Below the pieces are notes generated by a model. That model made no database searches. It worked only from the letters and a program-made list of their open reading frames with translations, and was not told where the DNA came from. DNA of 38,690 bases from Myxococcales bacterium (GTDB lineage Bacteria; Myxococcota; UBA727; JABDBI01): assembly GCA_947445025.1 (NCBI GenBank), contig CANFCB010000009.1:1-38690 (forward strand). Reading direction: 5' to 3'. Made by a program: the position numbers and the translations under genes. The stretch's first letter is position 1, and every line of letters starts with the position of its first letter. Below, in pieces: positions 15,598-23,130 of the stretch.

Positions 15598-16192
15598 ACC
15601 GTTTATTTTTATAAATTCATTATCAGTGCTGCTTGCGAAGGTGGTTTTTGCCAGTGAGCACGGGGCCGTGAGCCCTGGCATTAATTGGTGGGGGCTTGGC
15701 AGTCAGTATGAAGATAGTCCGGCGCTGGGCTGGTACATTCTGACCTTTGCTGTTTTTGTATTTGGCTTAATTTATGCGATCAAAAAACCGCTTGGGTTAT
15801 ATTTAGCAGCCAGATCCAGAGATATTGGTAAAGCCATTAACGAAGCAGAAATGGCCAAAGCCGAAGCTACAAAAAAAATGCTGGCCTGCGAGATGAGGCT
15901 GTCTGACCTTGATAACGAAATTGCTCAGATGAAAGCAGAATTTATAAAGCTAGGTACTTTGGAAAAAGCCCAATTAAAGAAGACAGCCGAGCAAATGGCG
16001 ATACAGATTGCCAAGGATGCTGATGACGTGATTGCTGGCGACATACGAGAGACCATGTATCGCTTAAAGCAGGAGATGGCTGTTCAGGTTATCGCCTTGG
16101 TGAGAGAAAAGATTAAAAACCGTACCAATCAGCAAATTGAAAACCGCATGCAAAATGAATTTTCACGAGATGTTAGCAAACTGATGCATTAA
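15590..16192 (+). CDS. atpF: ATP synthase F0 subunit b
   Basis: The second stator subunit, 200 residues, starts at a GTG at 15590. That codon overlaps the atpX stop, with GGAGAG six bases upstream. It has a signal-peptide-like N-terminus ending near VFASEHG and then a Trp-rich segment. A membrane helix follows (LGWYILTFAVFVFGLIYAI), then KKPLGLYLAARSRDI and a long helix of the peripheral stalk. The N-terminal signal-like extension is common in delta-type b subunits. Overlap with atpX implies coupling and equal production of the two stalk proteins. An in-frame start at 15542 exists but lies deep in atpX. Confidence 0.92.
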   Translation: MSKPFIFINSLSVLLAKVVFASEHGAVSPGINWWGLGSQYEDSPALGWYILTFAVFVFGLIYAIKKPLGLYLAARSRDIGKAINEAEMAKAEATKKMLACEMRLSDLDNEIAQMKAEFIKLGTLEKAQLKKTAEQMAIQIAKDADDVIAGDIRETMYRLKQEMAVQVIALVREKIKNRTNQQIENRMQNEFSRDVSKLMH

Positions 16193-16209
16193 GAATTGAA
16201 GGCGTTGAG

Positions 16210-16767
16210 ATGCAAGAAGAAAAAATTGCCAGGCGTTATGCGCGGGCCCTCATGTTAGCCGTTAACGACGAGGCGGTCTTACTTAAAGTTGAGTCTGATT
16301 TCGCGGGATTTTCTAAACTCTTTGGCGTGAATGATTATGATTTTTTACAGCTGATGTTCAATCCGGTATTTTACAAGGAAGAACGCAAAAGCGTGCTTTC
16401 ACAAATTGGGAAACAGTGTTCTTGGCAGTTAGAAACGCTGAATTTAGGCAATCTGTTGATTGATAAAGATCGAATGCGCTTTGTCCCTACGATATACACC
16501 GAATTGTCTCGCGAAATTGACGAGAAGCTTGGCCGTGTTCGCGCCAACATTGTGACCGCGGAAGCATTAAAAGAGCAGGATCTGCAAAAAATTGTCAGCG
16601 CCTTGCAAACCCAGCTTGGTAAAACTGTGATGGCTAAAACCAAAATAGAAAAGTTAATTTTGGGAGGCGTGCGGGCTCAAGTTGGCGGTCTCGTGTTTGA
16701 TAATACCTTAGAGGCGCAAATAAACAGCCTCGAAAAATCGTTGCTTTCATCATCGTTATCGAATTAA
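16210..16767 (+). CDS. atpH: ATP synthase F1 subunit delta
   Basis: The delta subunit joins the stator stalk to the top of F1. The 185-residue product starts EKIARRYARALM, the usual beginning of the family. It has LLIDKDRMRFVPTIYTELSREIDEKLGRVRANIVTAE in the middle and the signature ILGGVRAQVGGLVFDNTLEAQINSLEKSL at the C-terminus (shown here in its key part LGGVRAQVGG). Length and order are standard. It lies between atpF and atpA as in most bacteria. Confidence 0.95.
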   Translation: MQEEKIARRYARALMLAVNDEAVLLKVESDFAGFSKLFGVNDYDFLQLMFNPVFYKEERKSVLSQIGKQCSWQLETLNLGNLLIDKDRMRFVPTIYTELSREIDEKLGRVRANIVTAEALKEQDLQKIVSALQTQLGKTVMAKTKIEKLILGGVRAQVGGLVFDNTLEAQINSLEKSLLSSSLSN

Positions 16768-16782
16768 ATTTCTGGAGTGAAC

Positions 16783-18366
16783 ATGGAGCTTAGGGCTGAA
16801 GAAGTATCGCGCATCATTAAAGAACAGATTCAAGGATTTGAAACGCGAACGCAAATTGCGGAAACCGGAAGTGTCCTGACTGTTGGTGACGGTGTGGCAC
16901 GTATTTATGGTTTGGAACGTGCACAAGCCGGCGAGTTGGTAGAATTTAAAAATGGCGTTAAGGGTCTTATTTTAAATTTGGAAGAAGACAGCGTCGGTGT
17001 TGCTATTATGGGTTCCGATGTTGAAATACGCGAAGGCGATATTGTTAAGCGAACAGGACGTATTGCTGACGTCGCTGTGGGCAACGCTGTTTTGGGGCGC
17101 GTGTTAGATGGGCTGGGCGAACCTATCGACGGTAAAGGTCCCATTGTTTCCAATGAAAGAAGACGCATTGAAAGCAAGGCGCCTGGTATTATTGCGCGCG
17201 AGCCAGTGTCCGAACCCATGCAAACAGGGATTAAAGCTATTGATGCTATGATTCCCGTTGGCAGAGGACAACGCGAGCTTATTATTGGTGATAGGCAAAC
17301 CGGAAAAACCGCGATTGCGCTTGATACCATTTTGAATCAGAAACATACTGGCGTGAAATGCGTTTATGTGGCGATTGGGCAAAAGCAATCAACGGTTGCT
17401 CAAGTGGTCGATCGCTTGCGTAAAAATGGCGCCATGGATTATACCGTGGTAGTGTCTGCCACGGCTGCAGATCCTGCGCCTTTGCAGTTTTTAGCCCCGT
17501 ATACTGGGTGCACGCTTGGTGAATATTGGCGTGATATTGGCGAGCACGCTTTAATCGTTTACGACGATCTTTCTAAGCAGGCAGTTGCGTATCGTCAACT
17601 TTCTTTATTGCTGCGTCGTCCACCTGGTCGAGAAGCGTATCCAGGTGACGTTTTTTATCTCCATAGTCGCTTACTGGAACGCGCAGCCAAGATCACTACC
17701 AATGAAAAAGACTTGTCTGCTTACCCTTATATTAAAAAAGGCGGAGGTAGTTTAACTGCTTTGCCCATTATTGAAACGCAAGCAGGCGATGTTTCTGCTT
17801 ACATTCCGACCAACGTGATTTCGATTACCGATGGCCAGATTTATTTGGAAACGGATCTTTTTTATGCGGGACAGCGACCTGCGATAAACGTTGGTTTGTC
17901 GGTTTCCAGGGTCGGAGGAGCTGCGCAGGTAGCGAGCATGAAACAGCTGGCAGGAACTATGCGCTTAGATTTAGCGCAATATCGTGAACTGGCATCATTT
18001 GCGCAATTTGGATCGGATTTAGATAAGGCCACACTTGAGCAGATAGCTAAAGGGCAGCGTCTATTTGAACTTTTAAAACAAAAACAATATGACCCAATTT
18101 CCGTAGAAGAACAGATTGTGCAAATATATGCGGCTACGCAAAGCAAAAGCAAAGAAGATAGCACCACGTGGGTGCGTCGCTACAGTCCCAGTGAAATTCC
18201 TCGTTACGCAACTGAGCTTATAGTCTTTATGCGTTTGCAGTATAACGATGTTTTGCTCGATATCAAAAACAATCCTAAACAAAAAATTGATGATGCCATG
18301 CGTGCTCGTCTAAACCTTGCGTTGCTGGCATTCGAAAAAATATTTGAAGCGGAAGCGGTGGTATGA
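16783..18366 (+). CDS. atpA: ATP synthase F1 subunit alpha
   Basis: The non-catalytic nucleotide-binding subunit of F1, 527 residues. The P-loop GDRQTGKT lies near residue 170. Other landmarks are [11 protein letters not shown] at the N-terminus, [29 protein letters not shown], and the signature around [18 protein letters not shown] start at ATG 16783, which has GGAG five bases upstream, rather than at GTG 16777. The frame is full length. The catalytic partner beta (atpD) is not in this window. Confidence 0.98.
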   Translation: MELRAEEVSRIIKEQIQGFETRTQIAETGSVLTVGDGVARIYGLERAQAGELVEFKNGVKGLILNLEEDSVGVAIMGSDVEIREGDIVKRTGRIADVAVGNAVLGRVLDGLGEPIDGKGPIVSNERRRIESKAPGIIAREPVSEPMQTGIKAIDAMIPVGRGQRELIIGDRQTGKTAIALDTILNQKHTGVKCVYVAIGQKQSTVAQVVDRLRKNGAMDYTVVVSATAADPAPLQFLAPYTGCTLGEYWRDIGEHALIVYDDLSKQAVAYRQLSLLLRRPPGREAYPGDVFYLHSRLLERAAKITTNEKDLSAYPYIKKGGGSLTALPIIETQAGDVSAYIPTNVISITDGQIYLETDLFYAGQRPAINVGLSVSRVGGAAQVASMKQLAGTMRLDLAQYRELASFAQFGSDLDKATLEQIAKGQRLFELLKQKQYDPISVEEQIVQIYAATQSKSKEDSTTWVRRYSPSEIPRYATELIVFMRLQYNDVLLDIKNNPKQKIDDAMRARLNLALLAFEKIFEAEAVV

Positions 18367-18369
18367 TTT

Positions 18370-19248
18370 ATGGCGTCATTAAGAGACATTCGAAAACGAA
18401 TTCGCAGCGTTAAAAGTTCGGAAAAAATTACCAAAGCCATGAAAATGGTGGCGGTAGCCAAGCTTAAACGTGCGCAAGAAGAGGTTAAGAAAACACGTCC
18501 CTATGCTGAGAAAATGGGAGAGGTGGTTGCCCAATTAGCCAAGCGTTTGGAAGCACAAGGGGAATCTCCCCATCCCTTACTTGCTAAGCACGCCGTTCGC
18601 AAACGTGTTGAGATTGTTGTATTGACTTCGGATCGCGGACTTTGTGGCGCGTTTAATTCCAATATTATTCGAAGAGCGCAGCGTCTCTTGTTTGATATTC
18701 GTGATGAGCATGAAGAAGTGCGCATTTCTACATTGGGAAAAAAAGGATACGATGCTTTTCGAAGAGAAGGCTTGCCCATTCGCACCAATTATACCGGAGT
18801 TTTAAATAGACCAAGCTATGCTAGAGCGGCTGAGATTGCCCATGAAATTGGCGAAGCTTATGTGAAAGATGAATTAGACGGCGTATTTTTAGTCTATAAC
18901 GAATTTAAAAGTGCCATTTCTCAAAAAGTGATCGTGAAGCAAATGTTGCCGGTTACTCCCAAAGAAACTATAGCGGGGGAAGATCTGGTGGATTATATTT
19001 ATGAGCCTTCGCAAAAAGAGTTACTGGATCATTTAGTCCCTCGTCATTTTGCCACAGAGCTGTTTCAGGCATTTTTAGAATCTGTTGCTTCTGAACACGG
19101 AGCGCGTATGACGGCGATGGATAGCGCGACTAGAAATGCCAAAGATATGATTTCCAGTTTGACCTTAGGCTACAATCGCGTGCGTCAAGCAGGAATTACC
19201 AAAGAATTGATGGAAATTGTGGGAGGCGCGGAAGCGTTATCTGGTTAA
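18370..19248 (+). CDS. atpG: ATP synthase F1 subunit gamma
   Basis: The rotor shaft subunit, 292 residues. The N-terminus MASLRDIRKRIRSVKSSEKITKAMKMVA is the family's first helix, with SDRGLCGAFN in the middle and MTAMDSATRNAKDMISSLTLGYNRVRQAGITKEL as the C-terminal helix (key part MDSATRNAKDM). It starts three bases after the atpA stop. In most bacteria atpD and atpC follow; here the next gene is atpZ. Confidence 0.97.
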   Translation: MASLRDIRKRIRSVKSSEKITKAMKMVAVAKLKRAQEEVKKTRPYAEKMGEVVAQLAKRLEAQGESPHPLLAKHAVRKRVEIVVLTSDRGLCGAFNSNIIRRAQRLLFDIRDEHEEVRISTLGKKGYDAFRREGLPIRTNYTGVLNRPSYARAAEIAHEIGEAYVKDELDGVFLVYNEFKSAISQKVIVKQMLPVTPKETIAGEDLVDYIYEPSQKELLDHLVPRHFATELFQAFLESVASEHGARMTAMDSATRNAKDMISSLTLGYNRVRQAGITKELMEIVGGAEALSG

Positions 19249-19251
19249 AAT

Positions 19252-19536
19252 ATGACCTCAAAAAACGAAGACATTAAAAAAGAGGCGGCAAAGTGGCGTC
19301 AAGAAAAAGCTAATATTTACAAAGAATATGTCAAGGCCAGCGTCATTGGTCTTGAAGTAGGCTTAAGTTTAATCGCAGGTATCGTGGGTGGCTTCTTTTT
19401 TGATCGGCATTTTGGCGTTGAGCCCTGGGGAATTATTATAGGCGCTATTTTAGGAGTAGGATTGGCTGGAAAATGTCTTTATCGGTTTTCCAAAACATAC
19501 TTAAAAGAACATGGTTCTGATGCAGATAAATTATGA
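19252..19536 (+). CDS. atpZ: AtpZ-like ATP synthase accessory protein
   Basis: A 94-residue protein with a charged N-terminal half and two membrane helices (near residues 32-50 and 58-76) separated by a short loop, FFDRHFGVEPWGIII. This is the pattern of the AtpZ/AtpI (F0F1-ATPase subunit 1) family. Such proteins are linked to assembly of the c ring or to divalent-ion handling by the enzyme. It overlaps the following atpI by four bases. The position inside the atp operon supports the call. Confidence 0.82.
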   Translation: MTSKNEDIKKEAAKWRQEKANIYKEYVKASVIGLEVGLSLIAGIVGGFFFDRHFGVEPWGIIIGAILGVGLAGKCLYRFSKTYLKEHGSDADKL

Positions 19537-19919
19537 GTAACACAAACGAGATTAAAGAACTTGCGGTGTTATCAAAGACGGCAGCGTTATTTCAGGCGGT
19601 TGTTTTAATAGTGCTGTGTATTTTGGAAATGGCTTTTCCCTATTTTGTTTCAGGAACAACTTTAGGATTCCTGCTAGGCAGTATCGTAGTGATTATTAAT
19701 TTGCATATTTTGGGAAAAGGATGGGCTCCTTTGCTGTTATTTTCTAAAGGGGCAGGACTTGCTTTTGCCAGTATGTTGTTCTCTCTTTTATTTTTAGGGA
19801 TAACAGCGTTTGTCCTTTTCCAAAAGATTCCTTTTTCTTCGTTTGGTTTTGCGCTTGCATTTGCTTGTTTGCCGGTTGGCTGTTGTTTTTATGCTTTTCG
19901 CTTATCGAGGCGCGAATAG
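19533..19919 (+). CDS. atpI: ATP synthase subunit I (AtpI-like)
   Basis: A small membrane protein of 128 residues with four hydrophobic segments and few charged residues. It lies between atpZ and atpB. ATP synthase I proteins of this size and topology act in c-ring assembly or stability. No sequence signature is strong enough to rely on alone, so context carries most of the weight. Its start overlaps the atpZ stop. Confidence 0.75.
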   Translation: MSNTNEIKELAVLSKTAALFQAVVLIVLCILEMAFPYFVSGTTLGFLLGSIVVIINLHILGKGWAPLLLFSKGAGLAFASMLFSLLFLGITAFVLFQKIPFSSFGFALAFACLPVGCCFYAFRLSRRE

Positions 19920-19983
19920 GATGGGCTGAAATTTTAACTTTGTGGGTTGACCTTCTTGTCGATTTAAGTCATTGGATTTGTAT

Positions 19984-20775
19984 ATGGGTCATGATATTTC
20001 TTGGTACAATTTTTTGCCTGGCTACGACGCGTTGCTCGCGTTTTTCCAAGAGCATTTTTCGCGAACTGTTGTTTTTAATAACGGCATTTTGCCAGCCAAG
20101 GGTGTCTTTGAAACTGTGCATCACATCGTGGCTGCGCTTTTGGTTTTCATCGTGTTGGCTGTTCTTTCGCTGATGGCAAAATATCAAATGCGCAATTTGC
20201 AAAAGGTACTGATACCTTCACCGAAATTTAATTTATTGAATTTTTTCGAGCTGATATTGCAAGCATGTTTTAATCTCATGCGCGATATTATTGGCCCTGA
20301 TTATCGACGACACATCCCCATGGTGGGCACTTTAACTATTTTTATTCTGTTCTCCAATCTGCTGGGACTTATCCCTGGATTTATACCGCCAACTGACAAT
20401 CTGAACACGACGTTGTCCTGTGGCTTATTGGTTTTTTTCTATTTTAATTATCAGGGATTTCGCGTGCACGGAATTGGCCACATTACCCATTTAGCGAATC
20501 CTATTGGTGCGTGGTGGGGGTGGTTTTTATCGCCCTTGTTCTTGCCTATTGAGTTGATCGGACTTCTGGTCCGTCCTTTTTCCCTGGGCATTCGTTTGGC
20601 TGGTAACATGATTGGCGATCATAAAGTTGTATTTGCTTTTGCCGGAGTGCTGCCCTTTTTGTTGCCGTTGCCATTCATGCTATTGGGGCTTTTGGTCTCA
20701 CTCATCCAAACCGCAGTTTTTTGTATTTTGACTTGTGTATACATTTCTTTGCATACACAAGAAGCGAGTCACTAA
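19984..20775 (+). CDS. atpB: ATP synthase F0 subunit a
   Basis: The proton (or sodium) channel subunit of F0, 263 residues with five to six membrane helices. [48 protein letters not shown] and the C-terminal helices are conserved. The essential arginine is the one in GIRLAGNM. The start could be TTG 19972 or ATG 19984; GGA sits about seven bases before the latter, which I chose. The gene follows atpI and precedes atpE with an 11-base gap. Confidence 0.95.
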   Translation: MGHDISWYNFLPGYDALLAFFQEHFSRTVVFNNGILPAKGVFETVHHIVAALLVFIVLAVLSLMAKYQMRNLQKVLIPSPKFNLLNFFELILQACFNLMRDIIGPDYRRHIPMVGTLTIFILFSNLLGLIPGFIPPTDNLNTTLSCGLLVFFYFNYQGFRVHGIGHITHLANPIGAWWGWFLSPLFLPIELIGLLVRPFSLGIRLAGNMIGDHKVVFAFAGVLPFLLPLPFMLLGLLVSLIQTAVFCILTCVYISLHTQEASH

Positions 20776-20786
20776 GGGAGTTTAAT

Positions 20787-21113
20787 ATGAAAAGGTTATC
20801 TGTCTGTTTTTTCAGCGTTCTTTCCACGATATTCATGGCATCGAGTGCTTTTGCCGACGAAGGTGGTAGCAATGCCGCATCATCCAACTTTGGTTGGTTT
20901 GCTCTTGCTGCAGCGTTGGCAATTGGTTTGCCGGCACTGGGTGGCGCATTGGGTCAAGGTCGTGCCGCTGCCGCAGCTCTAGAAGGCATTGCACGTAATC
21001 CTGGCGCTTCTGGAAAGATTTTCGTACCAATGATCTTGGCCATGGCCTTGATCGAGTCTTTGGTATTGTTTGGATTGATGATGGCATTCGTGCTCTCTGG
21101 TAAAATTGCTTAA
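20787..21113 (+). CDS. atpE: ATP synthase F0 subunit c with N-terminal signal peptide
   Basis: The ring-forming proteolipid. The 108-residue precursor begins with a cleavable signal peptide (predicted cleavage after AFA, residue 23), unlike the E. coli subunit. The two membrane helices are joined by the polar loop [11 protein letters not shown]. The ion-binding carboxylate is Glu90 in LIESLVLFG. Gln57 (GALGQGRAA) and Ser91 sit at positions used for sodium binding in some c subunits, but the following Thr and the Tyr of that motif are Leu and Phe. AAGGGAG lies upstream of the ATG at 20787; the frame is open further back but that part overlaps atpB. Confidence 0.95.
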   Translation: MKRLSVCFFSVLSTIFMASSAFADEGGSNAASSNFGWFALAAALAIGLPALGGALGQGRAAAAALEGIARNPGASGKIFVPMILAMALIESLVLFGLMMAFVLSGKIA

Positions 21114-22076
21114 ATGGGCAAAGCCGCTGGACAGACGAAGCAATCCTGGCAGCAAATTGTAGTAGATGTCAGTGAAGATGTTTCGCTGAAAGTTCAGCAA
21201 GTATTACTCGAAATGGGCGCGCTGGGTCTTGAAATCGACGACGACGAAACTATGGCGCTGGGTTTTGAAATTGATGACGACGAGATGCGCACTGTCCCAG
21301 AAAAACCATTTATTCCGACGCACCAATCGCATATTGTTGCGACTTTTACGCATGAGCCAGGTTTAAAAAACCGCGTCCAGCAAAAACTATCGGCACTTTT
21401 AGAAAGCTACCAATATAAATGGCAAGAGTTGCTCGACGGTGATTGGGCCAATACTTTTCAAAATTCTTGGAAAAGCTTTACACTTGGTCACAACATTTGG
21501 ATTGTGCCCTCTTGGGAAGTGGACAAGTTTGAAGTTTTACAAGAGAACGCAATTGTTTTGTATATGGACCCGGGCATGGCTTTTGGCACGGGACATCATG
21601 AAACCACGACGATGTGCGCACGAGCCATCTATGAGTGCATTAAAAACAATCTAAATCAGAGCGGCATGCGCGTGCTTGATGTCGGAACTGGTACAGGTAT
21701 TTTGGCGATGATCGCTGCCAAAATGGGAGTAGGGCGTGTCGTTGCAACAGACAACGACCCAGAAGCTGTGCGCGTCGCCATTGAAAACTGTGCGCACAAC
21801 CAATTGGCTGATAAAATCGACATATACAATCAGCCTCTCAATTTATTGAGCTCCCATTTTGATTTGGTGGTTGCCAATATTTTGGCGAATCCCTTGATTG
21901 AGCTGTCTAAAGAAATCATAGAGATCATAACTCCAGGGGGAACTCTGTTGTTAAGCGGTGTTTTACAAACCCAAGAGGCTTTGGTGCGTGAAGCTTATGT
22001 TCAAGGTGGGTTGGTTTATCAAAAAACCATTTCCCTTAATGAATGGGTATTGATTTCTTTTCAGAAAAACTTTTGA
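21114..22076 (+). CDS. prmA: Ribosomal protein L11 methyltransferase
   Basis: The enzyme trimethylates L11 with S-adenosylmethionine. It has 320 residues: an N-terminal substrate-recognition domain with DGDWANTFQNSWKSFTLG and the IVPSW motif, then DPGMAFGTGHHETTTMC and the SAM-binding LDVGTGTGILAMIAAKMG. The catalytic-domain motif NILANPLIEL follows. The N-terminal domain contains a 12-codon tandem repeat (ALGLEIDDDETM then ALGFEIDDDEMR; 21219-21290), an in-frame duplication. The ATG directly follows the atpE stop with no spacer and no clear ribosome binding site, suggesting coupling to atpE. Confidence 0.95.
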   Translation: MGKAAGQTKQSWQQIVVDVSEDVSLKVQQVLLEMGALGLEIDDDETMALGFEIDDDEMRTVPEKPFIPTHQSHIVATFTHEPGLKNRVQQKLSALLESYQYKWQELLDGDWANTFQNSWKSFTLGHNIWIVPSWEVDKFEVLQENAIVLYMDPGMAFGTGHHETTTMCARAIYECIKNNLNQSGMRVLDVGTGTGILAMIAAKMGVGRVVATDNDPEAVRVAIENCAHNQLADKIDIYNQPLNLLSSHFDLVVANILANPLIELSKEIIEIITPGGTLLLSGVLQTQEALVREAYVQGGLVYQKTISLNEWVLISFQKNF

Positions 22077-22091
22077 TTTTAGAGTTTTCAT

Positions 22092-22433
22092 ATGCGATGG
22101 GTCTTGCGTTCAAAAATACACAAAGCAACAGTTACCGACGCTAATGTCGCATATGTTGGTAGCATTAGCATTGATGTTAACCTTATTGAAAAAGTCGGAC
22201 TTTGGCTGCACGAAAAAGTTTTAGTGGTCAGCAACACCAGCGGTGCGCGTCTCGAAACTTATGTTATCCCTGGCGAAAGAGGCTCGGGCACCATTTGCAT
22301 TAACGGTGCAGCGGCGCATTTGATTACAAAAGGCGAAGAGATTATCATTATGGGTTTTGAGTTGACTGACAAAGTAATCGAAACAAAAAGCGTTTTAGTA
22401 AACGACGATAATATCTTCGTTCGCTATCTGTAA
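22092..22433 (+). CDS. panD: Aspartate 1-decarboxylase (pyruvoyl-dependent proenzyme)
   Basis: The enzyme makes beta-alanine for pantothenate synthesis. It is translated as a proenzyme and cleaves itself between Gly23 and Ser24 of YVGSISID to form the pyruvoyl group. The N-terminal KIHKATVTDA, and later NTSGARLETYVIPGERGSG, CINGAAAHL and GEEIIIMGF, are conserved in PanD. The length of 113 residues is normal. It is the last gene of the atp-prmA run. Downstream come palindromic repeats without a clean terminator. Confidence 0.95.
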   Translation: MRWVLRSKIHKATVTDANVAYVGSISIDVNLIEKVGLWLHEKVLVVSNTSGARLETYVIPGERGSGTICINGAAAHLITKGEEIIIMGFELTDKVIETKSVLVNDDNIFVRYL

Positions 22434-22495
22434 TGTAATTGTTCACGCCACTGGAATGACAATCCTGCGGGATAACCGCGACAGATTTTGGCTCT

Positions 22496-22575
22496 AAATC
22501 CCCCTTTTTCTAAGGGGGATTTAAGAAGTTCACCCTCGATTATTTTTGGATTTAGTCCCCCTTGGAAAAAGGGGG
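22496..22575. repeat. Pair of GGGGGATTT-type palindromic repeats
   Basis: AAATCCCCCTT and AAGGGGGATTT form a perfect 11-base-pair hairpin with a 5-base loop (22496-22522). A second hairpin, CCCCCTT/AAGGGGG, spans 22557-22575 and is followed by TAGGGGGATTT. Such elements are dispersed in many bacterial genomes, and when read through they yield the protein tail PLPPFSKGD, as here at the end of the winged-helix protein. The start of the window (GTAGGGGGATTT) is the edge of another copy. Confidence 0.8.
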
Positions 22576-22863
22576 TAGGGGGATTTTCTCATCGACACCA
22601 TCATTCTTAAAAACAAACTTCTTAAAATGCTGGTCCGACAACCCCACAAATTGAATCAGCTGATTCTCTTCAAGAGATTTTATAGCCCGCCTAAGCGTAC
22701 TCACACAAACACCCAACTGCAAACTCAACTCTTTTTGATGAATAACAAATTCGCCATTCACACCTCGTGGCAACAGCGAAAGCTCTGCCCAAACAAACTT
22801 GGCACGTAGCGATAGTTTAAAATTACGAAATATATCTATGGGGATACAAACCTTGTTTGACAT
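22552..22863 (-). CDS. Small winged-helix DNA-binding protein
   Basis: I do not know its specific role. The 103-residue protein has a helix-turn-helix/winged-helix region: LSLRAKFVWAELSLLP, then a glycine-containing turn, FVIHQKELSLQLGV and STLRRAIKSLEENQLI. This resembles the HTH_36 type found in replication initiators and phage or plasmid regulators, but here it is alone. The last nine residues (PLPPFSKGD) come from a dispersed palindromic repeat that the gene runs into, so the original C-terminus was probably lost. CCGGAG lies seven bases before the ATG. A decayed near-copy starts at 289. The gene and its structured leader lie as an island between panD and an FHA gene. Confidence 0.75.
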   Translation of the reverse strand: MSNKVCIPIDIFRNFKLSLRAKFVWAELSLLPRGVNGEFVIHQKELSLQLGVCVSTLRRAIKSLEENQLIQFVGLSDQHFKKFVFKNDGVDEKIPLPPFSKGD

Positions 22864-23118
22864 AATTTACTCCGGACAAAGCTTTTTAAAAAAAGCTTTA
22901 CAAGCAGAACCGGAGTGTTAATTTTCGCCCCGGTTCTAGTGATAGACCTGCCGCGCCGTACTTTTGCGAGAATGGGCGCGGCATTTGCTTTGACGGGCAC
23001 CGTGCCCAGCAACCAAATACATAAACATAATAAATTAAAAGCTAATTTAATGGCAATACGTAAGTGGGATTTATTTTGTCGACATTGCAGCCTTCGCTGG
23101 CATAACGACCCCGGGTAA
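22575..23118. repeat. Duplicated winged-helix/leader element, copy 2 (intact)
   Basis: This is the intact counterpart of the element at 1-560. The left side ends in the palindromic repeats at 22496-22575. The right side shares CCCCGGGTAAC with copy 1 and then diverges. Copies are on the same strand, about 22.5 kb apart. There is no transposase in or near either one. Confidence 0.75.
22864..23007 (-). promoter_or_regulatory. Structured leader with mutually exclusive pairings, copy 2
   Basis: Reading toward the start at 22863 on the minus strand, hairpins are GGGCAC/GTGCCC (22995-23007), TGCCGCGCC/GGCGCGGCA (22949-22983), AGAACCGG/CCGGTTCT (22906-22937) and AAAGCTTTTT/AAAAAGCTTT (22878-22899). 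The Shine-Dalgarno CCGGAGT (complement of 22869-22875) is fully complementary to ACTCCGG in the 3' part of the third hairpin (complement of 22910-22916), so it can form only when that hairpin opens. The pairing pattern is kept in copy 1 despite sequence change. This has the layout of a translational switch, with ligand or trigger unknown. Confidence 0.6.
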
Positions 23119-23130
23119 CGCGTGCTGCTT

